The notes beneath the pieces are model-generated. The model searched no databases and was not told where the DNA came from. It saw only the letters and a program-made list of their open reading frames with translations. Position numbers and translations under genes: made by a program. 64,000 nucleotides of DNA. Source: Mycobacterium sp. ITM-2016-00318 (GTDB lineage Bacteria > Actinomycetota > Actinomycetes > Mycobacteriales > Mycobacteriaceae). The stretch spans positions 744,001 through 808,000 of the forward strand of contig NZ_CP134400.1 in NCBI RefSeq assembly GCF_002968285.2. Reading direction: 5' to 3'. Positions 60,311 to 64,000 of the stretch are shown in pieces. Numbering within the stretch: the stretch's first letter is position 1; every line of letters begins with the position of its first letter.

Positions 60311-61507
60311 TTGAGCGCTCCAACCTTTTCTCCATCCACATCTCCCTACACGTCGATCCTCGATCCCCTTGAGGCGCATCGCGTTTCTCGAAGTCTCCGG
60401 GTCGGAATCCTCAGCACCTATGCGCCGACGCATTGCGGGCTTGCGACATTCACAGCGGCACTGTCGGACGCGTTGACCGCGCACGGCGCCGCGGTGAGTG
60501 TCGTGCGGGTGGCCGACGGCGGTCGCTCATCCCGCGATCGCGTCGTCGGTGAGCTGGTGAGGGGTTCGGCGGCATCGATCGCAGCGGCATGCGAAATTCT
60601 GAACCAGAACGATGTCGCTGTCGTTCAGCACGAGTACGGAATCTATGGCGGCGTCGATGGAGACGACGTCGTGGACGTCGTCGATGGTCTGCGTGTGCCA
60701 TCGATCATCGTCGCCCACACAGTTCTCAAACACCCGACGCCGCACCAGCGTTCGGTTTTGGAAGCGATCGCAGCAACCGCGGATTGCGTGGTGGTGATGT
60801 CGGAGGCCGCACGGCAGCGCCTCTGTTCCGGGTTCGACGTGAACCGCCGCAAGGTCGTCACGATCCCACACGGCGCAGCCGTCCCGCCCGGCGCTGCCCC
60901 GAAGCGTCCGAGCAGGCCCACCCTGCTGACGTGGGGGTTGCTCGGCCCCGGGAAGGGTGTCGAGCGGGTGATCGACTCGATGACTTCGCTGAAGGATCTG
61001 CCTGGTAGGCCGCGCTATCTGGTCGCCGGACAGACGCACCCGAAGGTCCTTGCAGGTGACGGTGAGTCCTATCGCGACGCCCGAAAAGAGCAAGCCCGCC
61101 GCGGCGGCGTTGCGGATTCGGTCGCCTTCGACGCCCGCTACTGGGCCGCGTCGCAATTGCCCGCCCTCATCCAGTCCTCCTCGGTTGTCGTGCTGCCCTA
61201 CGACTCCACCGATCAGGTCACCTCTGGTGTTCTCGTCGACGCGATCGCGTGTGGCAGGCCCGTCGTGGCTACCGCGTTTCCCCATGCCGTCGAGCTCCTC
61301 GGGACAGGAGCGGGCATCGTTGTCGACCACGACGATCCGGACGCCATGGCGGTGGCCCTGCGCCAAGTGCTGACACAGCCGCGTCTCGCCGGCTCCATGG
61401 CTGCCGAAGCCCGTCGACTGGCGCCGGAGATGGCGTGGCCGGTCGTGGCGAACGCCTACGTGGGTCTGGCGAATCGACTCCTCGACGAGCGGCGGGCACT
61501 GGTATGA
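60311..61507 (+). CDS. GT4-family glycosyltransferase, first gene of the GH130 trio
   Basis: 398 residues from a TTG (SAPTFSPSTSPYTSILDPLE); ATG at 60230 is the alternative. SLRVGILSTYAPTHCGLATF, VAVVQHEYGIYGG, TLLTWGLLGPGKGVERVIDS, VAFDARYWAASQLPALIQSS and LVDAIACGRPVVATAFPHAV are the GT4 landmarks. The stop overlaps the toroid gene start by 4 nt. The 270 bp upstream holds no gene that I can see. Confidence 0.88.
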   Translation: MSAPTFSPSTSPYTSILDPLEAHRVSRSLRVGILSTYAPTHCGLATFTAALSDALTAHGAAVSVVRVADGGRSSRDRVVGELVRGSAASIAAACEILNQNDVAVVQHEYGIYGGVDGDDVVDVVDGLRVPSIIVAHTVLKHPTPHQRSVLEAIAATADCVVVMSEAARQRLCSGFDVNRRKVVTIPHGAAVPPGAAPKRPSRPTLLTWGLLGPGKGVERVIDSMTSLKDLPGRPRYLVAGQTHPKVLAGDGESYRDARKEQARRGGVADSVAFDARYWAASQLPALIQSSSVVVLPYDSTDQVTSGVLVDAIACGRPVVATAFPHAVELLGTGAGIVVDHDDPDAMAVALRQVLTQPRLAGSMAAEARRLAPEMAWPVVANAYVGLANRLLDERRALV

Positions 61508-62523
61508 CCACCGAGGCACCTGCGAACTTCGACCACCTGCTGCGCCTGACAGACCGTAACGGCACCTTCGAGCATGCGTTGTTCACCGAGCCCAGGCCCG
61601 ATCACGGCTACTGCACCGACGACATGGCCCGCGTCCTTGTCGTGGCAACCAGAGAACCGGACGCCGAAGGCGCGGTGAACGGCCTCGCGGGGCTAGCGGT
61701 GCGGTTCTTGAACGAGGCGCAGGCCTACGACGGTGCATGCCGTAACCGCATGGACCGCTACAGCCGGTGGACCGACCAGCCGAACACCGGCGACCACTGG
61801 GGCAGGTGCCTCTGGGGTCTCGGCACGGCCGCCGCTCACAGTGGCGTGGGTCTTGTCCAGAAGCTGGCGGTGATCCAGTTCGGCCGCGCCGCGCAGACAC
61901 GGTCGACGTCGGCGCGCGCAATGGCGTTCGCCGCATTGGGAGCAGCCGAGCTTCTCGCCGTCGACCCGGAGCACCAGGCGGCGCGAAAGCTGATCGCCGA
62001 CTATGCCCGTTCGCACAACCCACCCGCCGCTGACAGCTCGTGGCCGTGGCCTGAGCCGCGGCTCGCCTACTCGAACGCGGTGCTGGCCGAGGCGATGATC
62101 GCCGCGGGATCTGCGCTCGACGACATGGCCTTGCAGCAGCGTGGCTTGGATCTGTTGGGTTGGCTGATCGACTACGAGACGATAGACGGCCATCTGTCGC
62201 CTACCCCGGTGGGAGGCAGCGGGCCAGGCGACGTCAAGCCGGCTTTCGACCAGCAGCCGATCGAGGTGGCCGCGCTGGCGGATGCGTGCGCGCGTGCCGC
62301 GACCGTCGACGCAGCCGCGAGGTGGCCCGATGGCGTCTCGGCCGCTGCCGCCTGGTTCCAGGGTGCCAACGACATCGGGCAGCTCATGTGGGATCCGGAG
62401 ACGGGCGGCGGGTTCGACGGGCTTCTCGTCGACGGGGTGAACCAGAACCAGGGCGCGGAGTCGACGCTGGCTGTCCTGGCGACGATGCAGCACGCTCGCC
62501 GGTTCTCCGTTGTGTCGCAATGA
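61504..62523 (+). CDS. alpha/alpha-toroid glycan enzyme, unassigned
   Basis: 339 residues. Repeating helical segments (NFDHLLRLTDRNGTFEHALF, GYCTDDMARVLVVATREPDA, DHWGRCLWGLGTAAAH, AYSNAVLAEAMIAAGSALDD, DNDIGQLMWDPETGG in part) with Trp/Asp/Glu-rich loops resemble the six-hairpin toroids of GH88, GH105 and similar hydrolases or epimerases. Databases often call such genes glycosyltransferases because of their neighbour. It sits between a GT4 and a GH130 gene with 4-nt overlaps on both sides, so it acts on the same glycan. Confidence 0.75.
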   Translation: MTTEAPANFDHLLRLTDRNGTFEHALFTEPRPDHGYCTDDMARVLVVATREPDAEGAVNGLAGLAVRFLNEAQAYDGACRNRMDRYSRWTDQPNTGDHWGRCLWGLGTAAAHSGVGLVQKLAVIQFGRAAQTRSTSARAMAFAALGAAELLAVDPEHQAARKLIADYARSHNPPAADSSWPWPEPRLAYSNAVLAEAMIAAGSALDDMALQQRGLDLLGWLIDYETIDGHLSPTPVGGSGPGDVKPAFDQQPIEVAALADACARAATVDAAARWPDGVSAAAAWFQGANDIGQLMWDPETGGGFDGLLVDGVNQNQGAESTLAVLATMQHARRFSVVSQ

Positions 62524-63998
62524 CTTCGGTGCAGACCGGACTCGTCACCCGAAGCCCGCAGAGGCTCGCGGCGGATCCGTCGAGGGTGATCACCCGGCTT
62601 TTCGTACCCGGACAGGAAGGGTTCGAGCGCCGGGACTCCCGAGCCGGAGCAGTGCTGAGACGCATCCTTGCCCTCGACGAGGACGAAGTTGAGCTGTCAT
62701 TGGACGATGTTGTTCGGCGCTTCGATGGCCGGCACCGCGATCTGGTCGGCACCTTCCGCAGGCACGCCGACGAACTCTCCGATCGTCTGAAGGCCGGTGC
62801 CCGACTGTCACCGGCTCGAGTGTTGTTGCTGGGAGCCACATTCACCAGTGAATACGCCATCGAGGCGGCGGCATTGTGCAATCCAAGCATCGTCGCGCAC
62901 CCGGACCAAGCGGATATCGCAGCGGGCAGCCTGCGGTTCGTCATGAGCGTACGGGGCATCGGCGAAGGACATCGGTCATCGATCGGATTCCGGACGGGCG
63001 TCGTCGACGCCGAGGGCGGTGTCACGGTCCACACTCCGACTCGTTTCGCCTCCGCCGGGTCCGTCGGGACGACGCTGCTCGACGCCGCCGCTTTCCGCAG
63101 TGAGCTCGCACGGCATCGCGACGCAGGCGAGGCTGCCGACTACGTCCTCGATGCCCTCGGCGAGCAATTCACCATGGCCGACCTCGACGAGCAACTCCTT
63201 ACGCTGCAGACACATATGAGTACCCGAGGCCGTGCACAGCAGACTATTTCAGTGATTCGGACCGTCGCTGAACGTTTCTATGCAGTCGAATTCCCGGCAG
63301 ATCTACCGCTTTCCGAACGGGTGCTGCACCCGACGATCGGCGCCGAGGCGGCAGGCATGGAGGACGCGCGCTTCGTTCGCTTCGTCGACGACGACGGGTC
63401 GGTCACGTTCTACGCCACCTACACAGCCTATAGCGGGTCGGTCATCAGCCAGCAGCTTCTGAAGACTACTGACTTCCGGTCGTTCACCTCGACGCCGATG
63501 GTCGGTAGCGCGGCGGCCAACAAGGGCGTAGCGCTGTTCCCGCGTCGCATCGGCGGACGTTTCGCCGCCATGTCGAGGTCGGATCGTGAATCGAATTCGG
63601 TTGCCTTTGCCGATGTTCCGTTCGACTGGCCTAGCGCCGCACCCTGCCAGCAACCCACTGAAGCGTGGGAGACGTTGCAGCTCGGCAATTGTGGACCGCC
63701 CATCGAAACCGAGGCGGGGTGGCTGGTGCTCACCCATGGGGTCGGGCCGATGCGGACCTACCGGATCGGGGCGATTCTGTTGGATCTCGACGAGCCGACC
63801 CGCATCATCGGTCGACTGCGACGGCCACTGCTGAGCCCGGCCGATGACGAGCAGGACGGCTACGTTCCGAATGTCGTGTATTCGTGCGGTGCACTGGTGC
63901 ACGCCGGGACCTTGGTGATTCCGTACGGAATAGCAGACGCGGCCATCGGTATCGCGACCGTGCCGCTGAATGGACTACTTGCCGAGTTGAGGAGTTGA
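62520..63998 (+). CDS. GH130-family mannoside phosphorylase or hydrolase
   Basis: 492 residues. The five-bladed propeller core has SERVLHPTIGAEAAGMEDAR, FVRFVDDDGSVTFYATYTAY, NKGVALFPRRIGGRFAAMSR, and TEAGWLVLTHGVGPMRTYRI, where GMEDAR is the family's G.ED.R motif. GH130 enzymes phosphorolyse or hydrolyse beta-mannosides. Residues 1-270 precede the propeller and are helical, longer than in the shortest family members. The stop is two bases from the window end; whether the operon continues is unseen. Confidence 0.88.
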   Translation: MTSVQTGLVTRSPQRLAADPSRVITRLFVPGQEGFERRDSRAGAVLRRILALDEDEVELSLDDVVRRFDGRHRDLVGTFRRHADELSDRLKAGARLSPARVLLLGATFTSEYAIEAAALCNPSIVAHPDQADIAAGSLRFVMSVRGIGEGHRSSIGFRTGVVDAEGGVTVHTPTRFASAGSVGTTLLDAAAFRSELARHRDAGEAADYVLDALGEQFTMADLDEQLLTLQTHMSTRGRAQQTISVIRTVAERFYAVEFPADLPLSERVLHPTIGAEAAGMEDARFVRFVDDDGSVTFYATYTAYSGSVISQQLLKTTDFRSFTSTPMVGSAAANKGVALFPRRIGGRFAAMSRSDRESNSVAFADVPFDWPSAAPCQQPTEAWETLQLGNCGPPIETEAGWLVLTHGVGPMRTYRIGAILLDLDEPTRIIGRLRRPLLSPADDEQDGYVPNVVYSCGALVHAGTLVIPYGIADAAIGIATVPLNGLLAELRS

Positions 63999-64000
63999 AA

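Overview
The window is high-GC, densely packed chromosomal DNA from a mycobacterium, most likely a fast-growing environmental one (Mycolicibacterium type). The basis is the gene content rather than a search: an LpqH-type 19 kDa lipoprotein, a DesA3-type desaturase close to polyphosphate kinase 2, a CYP125-type sterol P450, three DUF5994 proteins, two DUF7159 proteins, Pkn-type receptor kinases, GTG/TTG starts, many 4-nt ATGA/GTGA gene overlaps, and several starts placed as in leaderless mRNAs. I found no rRNA or tRNA gene, no CRISPR array and no insertion sequence.

Layout. 1-5.2 kb: the N-terminus of an aldehyde dehydrogenase that runs off the left edge, a DUF7159 membrane protein, a collagen-like secreted protein, an M15 peptidase, DUF2237, an alpha/beta hydrolase and a DDN-like protein. 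5.4-12.9 kb: two receptor-type Ser/Thr kinases flank a block that is visibly poorer in GC. That block holds a translationally coupled excalibur protein / K+ channel / M48 protease operon, small secreted or unknown proteins and an XRE regulator with an apparent frameshift. The second kinase carries an extracellular amino-acid-binding-type domain. 13-20.5 kb: DUF5994, a carboxyethylornithine synthase homologue, a DesA3 desaturase, a second DUF5994, PPK2, a rhomboid-like protein, and a zinc alcohol dehydrogenase with an SRPBCC protein.

20.6-30.9 kb is the clearest metabolic cluster. Seven overlapping genes (two acyl-CoA dehydrogenases, two MaoC-type hydratases, an Ltp-type thiolase/aldolase, a free-standing DUF35 protein and an acyl-CoA synthetase) converge on a CYP125-like P450, followed by a divergent esterase and a Baeyer-Villiger monooxygenase. 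It repeats the logic of the cholesterol igr operon, so it probably shortens the side chain of a steroid or similar isoprenoid.

31-45.6 kb is mixed: a third DUF5994, DUF1206, an APH(6)-type kinase, a molybdenum hydroxylase pseudogene made by an internal deletion, a thioredoxin-reductase-like flavoprotein, a DEAD-box helicase that appears to start with AUU beside a cold-shock protein, a TetR regulator whose operator can be read from the sequence (three TAGAR-N6-YTCTA sites), an MFS exporter, LpqH, and large membrane proteins. 45.8-53.9 kb: the second DUF7159 protein, a class C serine hydrolase, a cyclic-nucleotide-binding protein, an Orn/Lys/Arg decarboxylase-like enzyme, a 37-residue stump of a NAGGN-type amidotransferase, a YbdK-type ligase and an RDD pair.

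54-64 kb is a sugar-centred island: an MDR dehydrogenase overlapping a Gfo/Idh/MocA oxidoreductase, a GpgS-like glucosyltransferase overlapping a GT4 enzyme, an LLM flavoprotein, and a tightly coupled GT4 / alpha-alpha toroid / GH130 trio ending at the window edge. Dispersed palindromic repeats lie at 2.86, 23.3, 27.0 and 43.8 kb, and three of them have been absorbed into or touch the ends of coding sequences.
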